This document shows, piece after piece, positions 32,430-39,751 of a DNA stretch of 64,000 nucleotides. The DNA lies in the NCBI RefSeq assembly GCF_019443325.1, contig NZ_CP080383.1, positions 3,162,001 to 3,226,000 on the forward strand, given 5' to 3'. Each line of letters begins with the position of its first letter. Position 1 is the first letter of the stretch. The stretch is from Cryobacterium sp. PAMC25264. GTDB lineage: Bacteria > Actinomycetota > Actinomycetes > Actinomycetales > Microbacteriaceae. The notes beneath the pieces were generated by a model. That model made no database searches. It was not told the origin of the DNA and saw only the letters and a list, made by a program, of their open reading frames with translations. Made by a program: the position numbers and the translations under genes.

Positions 32430-33707
32430 ATGGGCACATCGGAATTCACCGTGCGGCGGGGGCCGGTCGAGTTGTACGTCACCGATACCACGGGTACGGG
32501 GTCACCGGTCGTGCTTCTGCATGGCTTGGCGGGGAGCAGCACCGAGATGCTGGCCACCGCGCGTGCGCTGCCCCACCATCGGGTTCTGACAATGGATGCG
32601 CGCGGTCACGGCCGGAGCACACGCCGCCCCGACGACGTCTCGCGCGAGGCTCACGTGGCGGATGTGATCCACCTGCTCGAGACCGTTGTCGGCGAACCTG
32701 TCGCCCTGGTGGGCCAGTCCATGGGAGGGCACACGGCACTGCTCGTCGCATCCGCCAGGCCTGACCTCGTGGACCGGCTCGTTCTTCTGGAGGCCGGCGT
32801 CGGCGGTGACGGCACCGCGGAAAGCCGGGCGGGGATGCGCCAGTTCTTCGACTCCTGGCCCACGCGATTTGCAGACCGGAGCGAGGCCGAGCTCTTTCTG
32901 GGCGATTCTGCCCTGTCGCGTGCGTGGATTGACGACCTGGAGCGTCGCCCCGACGGACTCTGGTGTCGCTTCGATGCCGACATCGTGATCGCGACGATCG
33001 AACCCGTCGACGCCCGCGCCCGCTGGGATGAGTGGACGACCGTGGCGGTGCCCACTCTCGCCGTCTTCGGTCGCGACGGCATGTTCGACACGGTGGCCAC
33101 ACGCGATTTCCTCCGTCGCGGTCGCCGTGTGCAGCACGTCGATCTTGCCGCGGGCGGTCACGATGCCCACCTGGAAGCCCACGATCTGTGGGTCGCTGCC
33201 CTCACCGCATTCCTGGACGGGCCTGCCGGCGGCTCGGCGACGGTTCGCCCCTACGAGTCGGCGGACGCGGCGGGAACTCTGGCGGTCTTTCTCGACGCCG
33301 TGACGGTTACAGCTGCCGGCGACTACTCCCCCGACCAGATCGCGGCCTGGTCAGCACCGCAAGAACGTGATGTGACCGAGTGGGATCTCGTCCGCAGCAG
33401 GCTCGGCACCGTAGTTGCGACGGTCGACGGCGAGGTCGCCGGATTCTCCGATGTCGACGATCAGGGCTACATCGACATGATGTTCGTAGCGTCGCGGTTC
33501 GGGCGCCGAGGCGTCGCCGGCGCCCTACTCAGGGAGGTCGAGCGCCGGGCCGGAGAACTCACGGTGCCCGCGTTGTGGACGAACGCGAGTATCACGGCCC
33601 GGCCGTTCTTCGAGCGGCACGGCTTCGTGGTCGTCTCGGAACAGCATCCGGTCATCCGTGGCACGCTCCTGCGCAATTACCGGATGCGCAAGGAGCTCGC
33701 TATCTAG
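32430..33707 (+). CDS. alpha/beta hydrolase-GNAT acetyltransferase fusion
   Basis: A 425-residue two-domain protein. Residues 1 to about 268 are an alpha/beta hydrolase with LLHGLAGSS, MDARGHGRS, nucleophile elbow VGQSMGG (Ser97) and a closing GGHDAHLE histidine. After GPAGGSATVRPYESADAAGT a GNAT domain begins (about residues 275-425), with the acetyl-CoA loop MMFVASRFGRRGVAGALL and FFERHGFVVVSEQ. Each domain looks complete. CAGAAT six bases before the ATG fits a leaderless start. The substrate is unknown; a fusion suggests sequential hydrolysis and acetylation, or detoxification of one compound. Its stop overlaps the convergent RidA gene stop. Confidence 0.87.
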   Translation: MGTSEFTVRRGPVELYVTDTTGTGSPVVLLHGLAGSSTEMLATARALPHHRVLTMDARGHGRSTRRPDDVSREAHVADVIHLLETVVGEPVALVGQSMGGHTALLVASARPDLVDRLVLLEAGVGGDGTAESRAGMRQFFDSWPTRFADRSEAELFLGDSALSRAWIDDLERRPDGLWCRFDADIVIATIEPVDARARWDEWTTVAVPTLAVFGRDGMFDTVATRDFLRRGRRVQHVDLAAGGHDAHLEAHDLWVAALTAFLDGPAGGSATVRPYESADAAGTLAVFLDAVTVTAAGDYSPDQIAAWSAPQERDVTEWDLVRSRLGTVVATVDGEVAGFSDVDDQGYIDMMFVASRFGRRGVAGALLREVERRAGELTVPALWTNASITARPFFERHGFVVVSEQHPVIRGTLLRNYRMRKELAI

Positions 33708-34111
33708 TCCAGCACCGCGGCGACGGCTTCGATCTCCACCAGCTGGTCGGTGTAGCCCAGCACGGTGACGCCCAGCAGGGTGCTCGGCGCGTCGTGGTCC
33801 CCGAAGGCGCCCCGCACGATCGTCCACGCGTCCACGAGATCACTTTGCCGGGCGGATGCGACGAGCACTCGGGTGCTCAGCACGTCGTCGAGTTCCGCTC
33901 CCGCTGCCGCCAGAGCGATCACGAGGTTCTCCATGGCCTTCGCGGCCTGCGCCTGGACGTCGCCGACTCCCGCCGTGCTCCCGTCGAGATTCAGCGGACA
34001 CGCTCCGGCCAGGAAGATCAGCCGCGCCCCGGCCGGAGCGGTGGCCGCGTAGGCGTACTCGGCGGAAGTGGAGAGAGCAGCGGACCGGATCAGGCTGACG
34101 GCTGAGGACAT
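33704..34111 (-). CDS. RidA/YjgF family protein
   Basis: A 135-residue enamine/imine deaminase-like protein. Landmarks are SAEYAYAATAPAGARLIFLAG, CPLNLDGSTAGVGDVQAQ, AKAMENLVIALAAAGAELDDV and the end LGYTDQLVEIEAVAAVL. The usual arginine of active RidA is in a block STRVLVAS (VVKTTVFL-like position), not clearly conserved, so it may be a non-archetypal RidA paralogue. It is convergent with the hydrolase-GNAT gene, sharing four bases. TATCTT lies six bases before the ATG. Confidence 0.82.
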   Translation of the reverse strand: MSSAVSLIRSAALSTSAEYAYAATAPAGARLIFLAGACPLNLDGSTAGVGDVQAQAAKAMENLVIALAAAGAELDDVLSTRVLVASARQSDLVDAWTIVRGAFGDHDAPSTLLGVTVLGYTDQLVEIEAVAAVLD

Positions 34112-34198
34112 CCCCCCAAGATATCGCCCACCCGCACAGCACCCGACTCTTGCATAGGGGCCTACCGCCCAACCGGGTCTTCTGCCACCCTGTGCGCC

Positions 34199-34744
34199 AT
34201 GAGCATCCGAGCCCATGTGGTGGTGGGCGTCTACCCCGGCCAGGCCGACGGCGTGGTGTTGCAAGCGGCGGTCTTCGCGGCCCGCTTCGACGCCGAACTC
34301 GTCTGCGCCTGGGCCGACCCGGGCCGGCAGCCGCGGTCCCACCATCCCGACGCCGCCTCGCGCCAACCGGCCGCTCCCCCGGCGATCGATCCCCTCACGG
34401 ATGCGCCGCAACTGGCTGGCGACTCCGAACGGTCGACATCCGCGGCAGCCTTCGATCCCTACCTCTCCGCGCACCTCACGCGGATCCTGGGGGGGCACGC
34501 TATCCGGTGGAGCACCCGCCACCTCAGCGGCGACCCGGCCCGCGCTCTTGGCGCGCTGGCCGAGTCGCTCCGCGCCACGATGATCGTGGTCGGCACCCGT
34601 GACGGAACCGTGCGGGGTACCCTGCAAGAGTTCTTTGTCGGCTCCATTGCCATGAACCTGGCCCATCACCAGCATCGTCCCGTGGTGGTGATCCCCCTCT
34701 CGCCGGAGTCCTTCGACGACGAGTCGCCCTGGGAGTCGGACTGA
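34199..34744 (+). CDS. universal stress protein (UspA-like)
   Basis: A 181-residue single UspA domain. Seen: AHVVVGVYPGQADGVVLQAA at the N-terminus, an inserted Pro/His-rich loop (about residues 40-80), and the C-terminal phosphate-loop region IVVGTRDGTVRGTLQEFFVG followed by MNLAHHQHRPVVVIPLS. The Gly-2x-Gly spacing of ATP-binding Usps is altered (G-T-R-D-G), so nucleotide binding is uncertain. It lies immediately upstream of the fluoride riboswitch, and co-regulation by stress is possible but unproven. Confidence 0.8.
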   Translation: MSIRAHVVVGVYPGQADGVVLQAAVFAARFDAELVCAWADPGRQPRSHHPDAASRQPAAPPAIDPLTDAPQLAGDSERSTSAAAFDPYLSAHLTRILGGHAIRWSTRHLSGDPARALGALAESLRATMIVVGTRDGTVRGTLQEFFVGSIAMNLAHHQHRPVVVIPLSPESFDDESPWESD

Positions 34745-34763
34745 GCGGTGTACCCTTTTGCGT

Positions 34764-34822
34764 GGTGATGGATCCCACCAGAGCACCCGCTCGAACCGCC
34801 GATTGCGCTGATGGTTCCTACC
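34764..34822 (+). promoter_or_regulatory. fluoride riboswitch (crcB motif)
   Basis: The conserved elements appear in order: GGTGATGGATCCCACC at the 5' end, CTCGAACCGCC in the middle, and GCTGATGGTTCCTACC at the 3' end, matching the crcB RNA aptamer consensus. It precedes a phosphoglycerate-mutase-like gene and two crcB genes. A perfect GCCGGG/CCCGGC palindrome at 34837-34848 may belong to the expression platform. Confidence 0.88.
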
Positions 34823-34863
34823 GACTTCATAGTCGTGCCGGGCCCGGCCGATGAGACTGGTGG

Positions 34864-35610
34864 GTGAGTGTGACGAGCAGGCCGAGCGGCGGATCTCTCG
34901 TTCTGCTGCGACACGGCCAGAGCACGGCGAACGCCGCCGGCCTCTTCACCGGTATTCTCGACCCCGCCCTGTCGGCGTCCGGCGCCGACGAGGCACGCGC
35001 GGCCGCGACCCTGCTGGCCGCGAACGACCTTGTTCCGGATGCCCTGCTCGTCTCCCCGTTGCGGCGCGCCACCCAGACCGCTCGGCTCGTGGCCGACGAG
35101 CTGGGCCTGCCGAAGACCGCGGTCACCATCGACTGGCGGCTGATCGAGCGTAACTACGGCGCCCTCACCGGCCGACACAAGGACGACGTGCGGGCCGAGT
35201 TCGGCGAGGCCCAGTTCCTGGCCTGGCGCCGGTCCGTCGACACGGCTCCGCCCGAGATGACCACGGACCAGCTCGCCGACCTCGCCGCGACCGAGCTGTT
35301 CCGCGGCCTGCCCGACCGCGCGCTCACCCGCACCGAGTCCCTGCGTCACGTGATGGACCGCGTTGCCGAGTTCCATGCCGAACGCGTCGAACCGTTGCTG
35401 GCGGATGCCCGAACCGTGCTGGTCGTCGCGCACGGCAATTCGCTGCGCGCCTACTGCGCCGTGCTCGAGCACCTCGACAAGTCCGCCATCCACGCGCTCA
35501 ACCTGCCCACCGGGCATCCGTTGGTCTACCGGGACGGCGGTCGGCGCTACCTCGACGCTCCGCGCGCCGAGGCGGCCGCGCTGGCCCTCACCCTCGACGG
35601 CGGCACCTGA
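34864..35610 (+). CDS. phosphoglycerate mutase-like histidine phosphatase in fluoride operon
   Basis: A 248-residue protein of the histidine phosphatase superfamily, closest in motif pattern to 2,3-bisphosphoglycerate-dependent phosphoglycerate mutase: LVLLRHGQSTANAAGLFTG (phospho-His), SPLRRATQTARL, ERNYGALTGRHKDD and VVAHGNSLRAYCAVLEHLD with the second His. It is the first gene after the fluoride riboswitch and overlaps crcB by one base (TGATG). Fluoride inhibits enolase, the next glycolytic step, so an induced mutase would make metabolic sense (inferred). A generic phosphatase cannot be excluded. Confidence 0.87.
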   Translation: MSVTSRPSGGSLVLLRHGQSTANAAGLFTGILDPALSASGADEARAAATLLAANDLVPDALLVSPLRRATQTARLVADELGLPKTAVTIDWRLIERNYGALTGRHKDDVRAEFGEAQFLAWRRSVDTAPPEMTTDQLADLAATELFRGLPDRALTRTESLRHVMDRVAEFHAERVEPLLADARTVLVVAHGNSLRAYCAVLEHLDKSAIHALNLPTGHPLVYRDGGRRYLDAPRAEAAALALTLDGGT

Positions 35611-36068
35611 TGATCGACCCGGACGCGCTGCCACGGCCGGTGCACCTGCGCTGGCAGTACCTCGCCCTGGTGTTCGCCGGCGGAACCGTCGGTACCGCCC
35701 TCCGCGAGCTCTTGGCGATCTCGGTGCCGTCCGTGGCCGGCGTCGCCGTGGTGATCGTGGGTATCAACATCGTGGGGGCCTTCCTGCTCGGCCTGTTGCT
35801 GGAGACCCTGGCGCGAAGCGGCCCGGACGACGGCCGCCGCCGCCAGCTACGGCTGCTGCTCGGCACCGGCGTGCTCGGCGGCTTCACCACCTACAGCGCC
35901 CTGGCCACCGACACGAGCCTGCTTCTGGCCGACGACCGCCTCGGCACGGCCCTGCTCTACGCGCTGGGCACCGTCATCGTCGGCGCCATCACGGCCTGGG
36001 TCGGCATCGCCTGCGGAGCCGCGGTGCACCGCCGGCGCCCAGGTCGTGGTGGAACGGTGGCCTCATGA
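35610..36068 (+). CDS. crcB: fluoride channel subunit CrcB/Fluc, first copy
   Basis: Four-helix fluoride-specific channel subunit, 152 residues, somewhat longer than usual because of an N-terminal extension (MIDPDALPRPVHLRWQ). Signatures are GGTVGTALRELL, GINIVGAFLLG and TGVLGGFTTYSALATD, the last lining the pore. Two unequal crcB genes in tandem encode oppositely oriented subunits of a heterodimer in many Gram-positives. It overlaps the mutase gene (TGATG) and the second crcB (ATGA). Controlled by the fluoride riboswitch upstream. Confidence 0.93.
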   Translation: MIDPDALPRPVHLRWQYLALVFAGGTVGTALRELLAISVPSVAGVAVVIVGINIVGAFLLGLLLETLARSGPDDGRRRQLRLLLGTGVLGGFTTYSALATDTSLLLADDRLGTALLYALGTVIVGAITAWVGIACGAAVHRRRPGRGGTVAS

Positions 36069-36442
36069 CGCCGTTGCTCTTCATGGTCGTCGCCCTGGCC
36101 GGCGGCGCCGGCGCGACCCTGCGGTTCCTGCTCGACGGCATTGTGCGCTCGCGCGTGAAGACCGCACTTCCCGTGGGCACCCTGCTCATCAACGTGCTCG
36201 GCTCGCTGCTGCTCGGCCTGATCACGGGCCTGACCCTGGCTCTCTGGCTGCCGGAGGCCTGGCACCTCGTGCTCGGCGGCGGCCTGATGGGCGGCTTCAC
36301 CACCTTCAGCACCGCGAGCGTCGAAACAGTGCGGCTGGCACTGGACCGCCGTTCGCTCTCCGCCCTCGTCAACGGGCTCGGGATGCTGGTGCTCGCGGTG
36401 TCCTTCGCGTTCCTGGGCCTCTGGCTGGGGCTCGGCGTCTAG
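36065..36442 (+). CDS. crcB: fluoride channel subunit CrcB/Fluc, second copy
   Basis: A 125-residue four-helix channel subunit. Signatures are GGAGATLRFLLDG, LLINVLGSLLLGLITG, and GGLMGGFTTFSTASVETV, with the pore-lining Phe/Thr. It is translated from an ATG overlapping the first crcB stop. Differences in charge distribution between the two copies are expected for a dual-topology heterodimer. It ends the riboswitch-controlled operon, and its stop overlaps that of the convergent HAAS-domain gene. Confidence 0.93.
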   Translation: MTPLLFMVVALAGGAGATLRFLLDGIVRSRVKTALPVGTLLINVLGSLLLGLITGLTLALWLPEAWHLVLGGGLMGGFTTFSTASVETVRLALDRRSLSALVNGLGMLVLAVSFAFLGLWLGLGV

Positions 36443-37164
36443 CGCGAGACCAGCATCGCCACGGCTACCATCACTCCGGAGAACACCGGGAACAGCCACG
36501 CGGTCACCAAGGCCAGCACAAGGCCGGAGCGCTGGCGCCCGGAGCCCCGCCCCTGGCGCGGATCGGTGATGTCATCGAGGCTGCCGCGGCGCAGGGCGCG
36601 CACGGTGCTGCCGATCGCGACGAGGAGCATGGCGCCGGCGCCGGCGACAACCCACGGCGTGGCGGCCAGGACCATCCAGGCCTCCTCGGCCGTCGCCGGT
36701 GCCACGAAAGAGGACAAACAGCCGGCTGCACCTCCGATCACCAGGAGGAGTCCGAGTATCCAGGGATGCCGGATGGCGGCGGTGAGGTAGAGCGGCAGCA
36801 GGGCGATGAGAATCACCGTGACCCCCAGCAGGGCCAGCTGTCCGGGTGAGATCAGCACGGGTTCGGACTCCACCCACGGCACGAGGGCCTGCATGAAAGT
36901 GAGGAACGCGATGAGCCCGGCCAACGACGACCACAGGGCCGCACCCTGCCAGATGCTCCGGTCGTCGCGGGGCAGCTCGAGAGCGGCGGCGTAGTCGCGG
37001 GCGGGCCCGAATGCCTCCTGGGCGCTCTGGCCGGTATCGTCAAGCAGCTCCCTCGCGCTGGCGACCGTATCACCGATGGCCCCGCCGTCCACCTGGCGCA
37101 AGCGAAGTTCCACGATGAGGTCTTCGAACCATTTCTTGTCCGAGGTACTGATGTTCGTGGTCAT
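36439..37164 (-). CDS. HAAS-domain membrane protein paired with PadR regulator
   Basis: A 241-residue membrane protein. The N-terminal about 60 residues (KKWFEDLIVELRLRQVDGGA through QSAQEAFGPARDYAAALELP) form a helical HAAS-type domain that in related proteins binds PadR regulators. About six hydrophobic helices follow. ATG 37164 overlaps the stop of the PadR gene (ATGA). It resembles anti-regulator or sensor membrane proteins such as DUF1700-type; the signal is unknown. Confidence 0.76.
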   Translation of the reverse strand: MTTNISTSDKKWFEDLIVELRLRQVDGGAIGDTVASARELLDDTGQSAQEAFGPARDYAAALELPRDDRSIWQGAALWSSLAGLIAFLTFMQALVPWVESEPVLISPGQLALLGVTVILIALLPLYLTAAIRHPWILGLLLVIGGAAGCLSSFVAPATAEEAWMVLAATPWVVAGAGAMLLVAIGSTVRALRRGSLDDITDPRQGRGSGRQRSGLVLALVTAWLFPVFSGVMVAVAMLVSR

Positions 37165-37547
37165 GACGGGTTCTCCTCGGTCGGTCGATGCTCGGTCAGG
37201 TACGTGATCGTGGTTCCCGTGAACCGCGCCCAGTCGGCCCGCAGCCTGTGCAGTTCGGCGCGCCCGATGTCGGTAAGGGCGAAGTACTTCCGGCCGGGGC
37301 CGGCATCGCCCGGCCGCCATTCGGTCACCACCAAACCCGCAGCCTCGTACCGGGTCAACAAGGGATAGAGCGTTCCACCCTTGATCACCCCCAGGCCGCT
37401 GCGCTCGAGGTCGGCGATGATCGCGTACCCGTACGAGGGGCCGGCCTCGAGCGCGCGCAACGCCATCAGGCCCAGCGTCGCCCGCAGCCAGTCGCTCGGC
37501 CAGTCCCCCGCGATCGGGTCTGGGGCGTCGGGGCGGTGAGAAGACAT
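37161..37547 (-). CDS. PadR-family transcriptional regulator
   Basis: A 128-residue winged-helix repressor. RATLGLMALRALEAGPSYGYAIIADLERSGLGVIKGGTLYPLLTRYEAAGLVVTEWRP is the classical PadR N-terminal fold with the GTLYPLL recognition helix, and GPGRKYFALTDIGRAEL is the wing. The C-terminal helix is short (PadR-s2 type). It is the first gene of a two-gene operon with the HAAS membrane protein and is likely autoregulated; ATGACT occurs twice, 27 bases apart, at its start region. Confidence 0.9.
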   Translation of the reverse strand: MSSHRPDAPDPIAGDWPSDWLRATLGLMALRALEAGPSYGYAIIADLERSGLGVIKGGTLYPLLTRYEAAGLVVTEWRPGDAGPGRKYFALTDIGRAELHRLRADWARFTGTTITYLTEHRPTEENPS

Positions 37548-37793
37548 GACTATATTGTGTGTCTAAGTAGTATGACTGTCAAGCCACCGACCAGGACGGC
37601 GTCACAGGGACTCGAGAGCGCGAAGGAAGTCTCACTGGCGACGGCCCCGTGCGCCGGTCCAACCTGCTCCCGCAGCTTTCCCGCCGCAAAACCTCGCCTG
37701 CCCCGGCCGATCCGCTCAGGCGCGCCGAACTCACCGCGGTCGCAACCCTGACGACAGACGCGACGGAGCCCGCCGCGGGGCTGGGCGTGGCGA
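37548..37793. other. intergenic region, no gene seen
   Basis: 246 bases between PadR and the aldehyde dehydrogenase stop. AT-rich for the first 30 bases (PadR promoter, with TATATTGTGTG) and GC-rich afterwards. A possible short frame from ATG 37571 has no homology that I recognise, and I do not call it. Confidence 0.3.
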
Positions 37794-39173
37794 TCAGCCG
37801 AGGCGGATCAGCTTCTTGTTGGTGAACTCCTCCATGGCGAACCGGCCCATCTCGCGGCCCGAGCCGGAGCGCTTGACGCCGCCGAACGGCAGCTCGGCCG
37901 CATCGCCGAGCACCAGGTTGACCCAGACCATGCCGGCGTCGATGGCATCCGCCACCCGCAATGCCTGGTCCTGGTCGGTCGTGTAGACGTAGGAGCCCAG
38001 GCCGAAGGGCGTGTCGTTGGCAACCCGCACCGCTTCCTCCTCGGAGGAGACCCGGTAGATCGCCGCGACGGGGCCGAAGAACTCCTCCCGGTAGGCATCC
38101 ATCTCGGGCGTGACATCGGCGAGCACTGCCGGCGGGAAGAAGTTGCCGGTGGCGGTACCGCTGGCCAGCACGGTCGCACCCTGGGCAACGGCCCGGCCCA
38201 GCTGCTCCTCGAGACGCTCGGTGGCGGCGGCAGAGGAGAGCGGCCCGAGCAGGGTGCCGTCGGCGAACGGGTCGGCCGGCTGCGCGGCGGTGAACACGGC
38301 GGTGAACTTCTCGGCGAACTGCTCGTAGAGGTCGTCGATCACGATGAACCGCTTGGCGGCGTTGCAGGACTGGCCGTTGTTGTCCAGGCGGGCGTTGACG
38401 GCATCCTGCACCGCGGCATCCACATCGTCGGTGGAGAGCAAGATGAACGGGTCGGAGCCGCCAAGCTCGAGCACGACCTTCTTCAGGTGCTTGCCCGCGA
38501 GTTCGGCCACGGCCGCGCCGGCTCGTTCGGAGCCGGTCACCGAGATGCCCTGCACCCGCGGGTCGGCGATCAGGGTCGCGACCTGCTCATTGGTGGCGTA
38601 GATGTTCACGTAGACCCCGGCCGGTGCGCCCACCGTCTGCGCGGCCTCGGCGAAGATGTCGGCGATGGCGGCCGCAGACTCCGGGCACTGCGGGGCGTGC
38701 TTGAGCAAGATGGTGTTTCCGCCCACGACGTTCGGGCCGGCGAAACGGGCCACCTGGTAGTACGGGAAGTTCCACGGCATGATTCCCAAGAGCACGCCGA
38801 GGCCGCCGCGGCGGATGAACGCGCTGCCCTTGCCGTCGGAGAGCTCGATGGGCTCGTCGGCGAGGAACGCCGCACCGTTGTCGGCGTAGTACTGGTAGAT
38901 CGCGGCGGCGAAGTCCACCTCGCCCAGGGCCTGGTCGAGCGGCTTGCCCATTTCACGCACAATGATCTCGGCCAGTTCGTCACGGCGCTCGGTGTGCAGC
39001 TCGGCGACCTTCTGCACCAGGGCGGTGCGCGCGGCGACACCGGCCGTGCGCGACCAGTCACTCCGGGCGGCGTCGGCCGTGGCCACGGCCGCCTCCAGCT
39101 CATCCGCGGTGATGGTGGGATACTCCCGCAGGGTCTCACCGGTGGCGGGATTGATGACGGCGTAGTGGCTCAT
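37794..39173 (-). CDS. NAD(P)-dependent aldehyde dehydrogenase (succinate-semialdehyde type)
   Basis: A 459-residue aldehyde dehydrogenase oxidising an aldehyde, most likely succinate semialdehyde, to the acid. Core motifs: MPWNFPYYQVARFAGPNVVGGNTILLKHAPQ (cofactor site), SVTGSERAGAAVAELAG, catalytic Glu in KVVLELGGSDPFI, catalytic Cys in NNGQSCNAAKRFIV, and FGPVAAIYRV near the C-terminus. It lacks the N-terminal extension of hydroxymuconic enzymes and matches the short YneI/Sad-type SSADH. ATG 39173 has AAGGAG eight bases upstream. It stands alone. Confidence 0.92.
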   Translation of the reverse strand: MSHYAVINPATGETLREYPTITADELEAAVATADAARSDWSRTAGVAARTALVQKVAELHTERRDELAEIIVREMGKPLDQALGEVDFAAAIYQYYADNGAAFLADEPIELSDGKGSAFIRRGGLGVLLGIMPWNFPYYQVARFAGPNVVGGNTILLKHAPQCPESAAAIADIFAEAAQTVGAPAGVYVNIYATNEQVATLIADPRVQGISVTGSERAGAAVAELAGKHLKKVVLELGGSDPFILLSTDDVDAAVQDAVNARLDNNGQSCNAAKRFIVIDDLYEQFAEKFTAVFTAAQPADPFADGTLLGPLSSAAATERLEEQLGRAVAQGATVLASGTATGNFFPPAVLADVTPEMDAYREEFFGPVAAIYRVSSEEEAVRVANDTPFGLGSYVYTTDQDQALRVADAIDAGMVWVNLVLGDAAELPFGGVKRSGSGREMGRFAMEEFTNKKLIRLG

Positions 39174-39330
39174 GCTGGTTCTCCTTCGGTGACGCACGGT
39201 TCGGCCAATGGATGCGCAATCCATCGTTCTGACAACTCTTTCCGCAGCCGAGCGGGCTTATTTCGGACGAATTCGCCCCCATAGTGCCATATGAAGCCCT
39301 GAGATCGATATGCCCCGTGCGGATGTGAGC

Positions 39331-39684
39331 TCATGCCGGCTGCCACAGTTCGATCCTGTTTCCTTCCGGGTCGGTGACCCAGCCGAACCGGCCCACGCCC
39401 GCCATCTCCTGGACGTCGTCGGCCACATCCGCCCCGGCAGCGCGCATCTGCGCGAGCATGGCGTCGAGGTTGTTCACCCGGAAATTGAGCATGGTCTGTT
39501 GTGCCCGCGAGCCGAAATAGTCGCTGTCAGCGTCGAAGGTCGCGAACACCGTCGGCCCGACCGTCTGGCTCCACAGGCCGTTGGCGTCGATATCCAGGCC
39601 CAGGCACTCGCGGTACCAGGCGCTCAGCGCCGTCGGGTTCGCAGCCCGTAAGAAATATCCACCGATTCCCAGTGCTCGTTCCAT
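39331..39684 (-). CDS. VOC-family protein (glyoxalase/bleomycin-resistance fold)
   Basis: A 117-residue single VOC domain: MERALGIGGYFLRAANPTAL, SAWYRECLGLDIDANGLW, a central strand with NFRVNNLDAMLAQMRAAGAD, and the C-terminal GRFGWVTDPEGNRIELWQP with the usual metal Glu. Substrate unknown. CAGGAT lies six bases upstream of the ATG (minus strand), suggesting a leaderless transcript. It is divergent from the CPA1 antiporter, with a 16-base direct repeat between them. Confidence 0.88.
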   Translation of the reverse strand: MERALGIGGYFLRAANPTALSAWYRECLGLDIDANGLWSQTVGPTVFATFDADSDYFGSRAQQTMLNFRVNNLDAMLAQMRAAGADVADDVQEMAGVGRFGWVTDPEGNRIELWQPA

Positions 39685-39693
39685 GCGGACATC

Positions 39694-39733
39694 CTGGCAC
39701 GACACCGATACGGAAGACTGGCACGACACCGAT
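39694..39733. repeat. direct repeat in VOC/antiporter divergent region
   Basis: CTGGCACGACACCGAT occurs twice, at 39694-39709 and 39718-39733, with a period of 24 bases. It may be a tandem duplication or a pair of binding sites for a regulator on one face of the helix. Confidence 0.6.
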
Positions 39734-39751
39734 TGCGGAAAGACAGGCACC

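Noticed and set aside
37188..37751. Plus-strand frame across the PadR gene and intergenic DNA
   Set aside because: Composition is that of an antisense shadow; PadR on the other strand has clear motifs.
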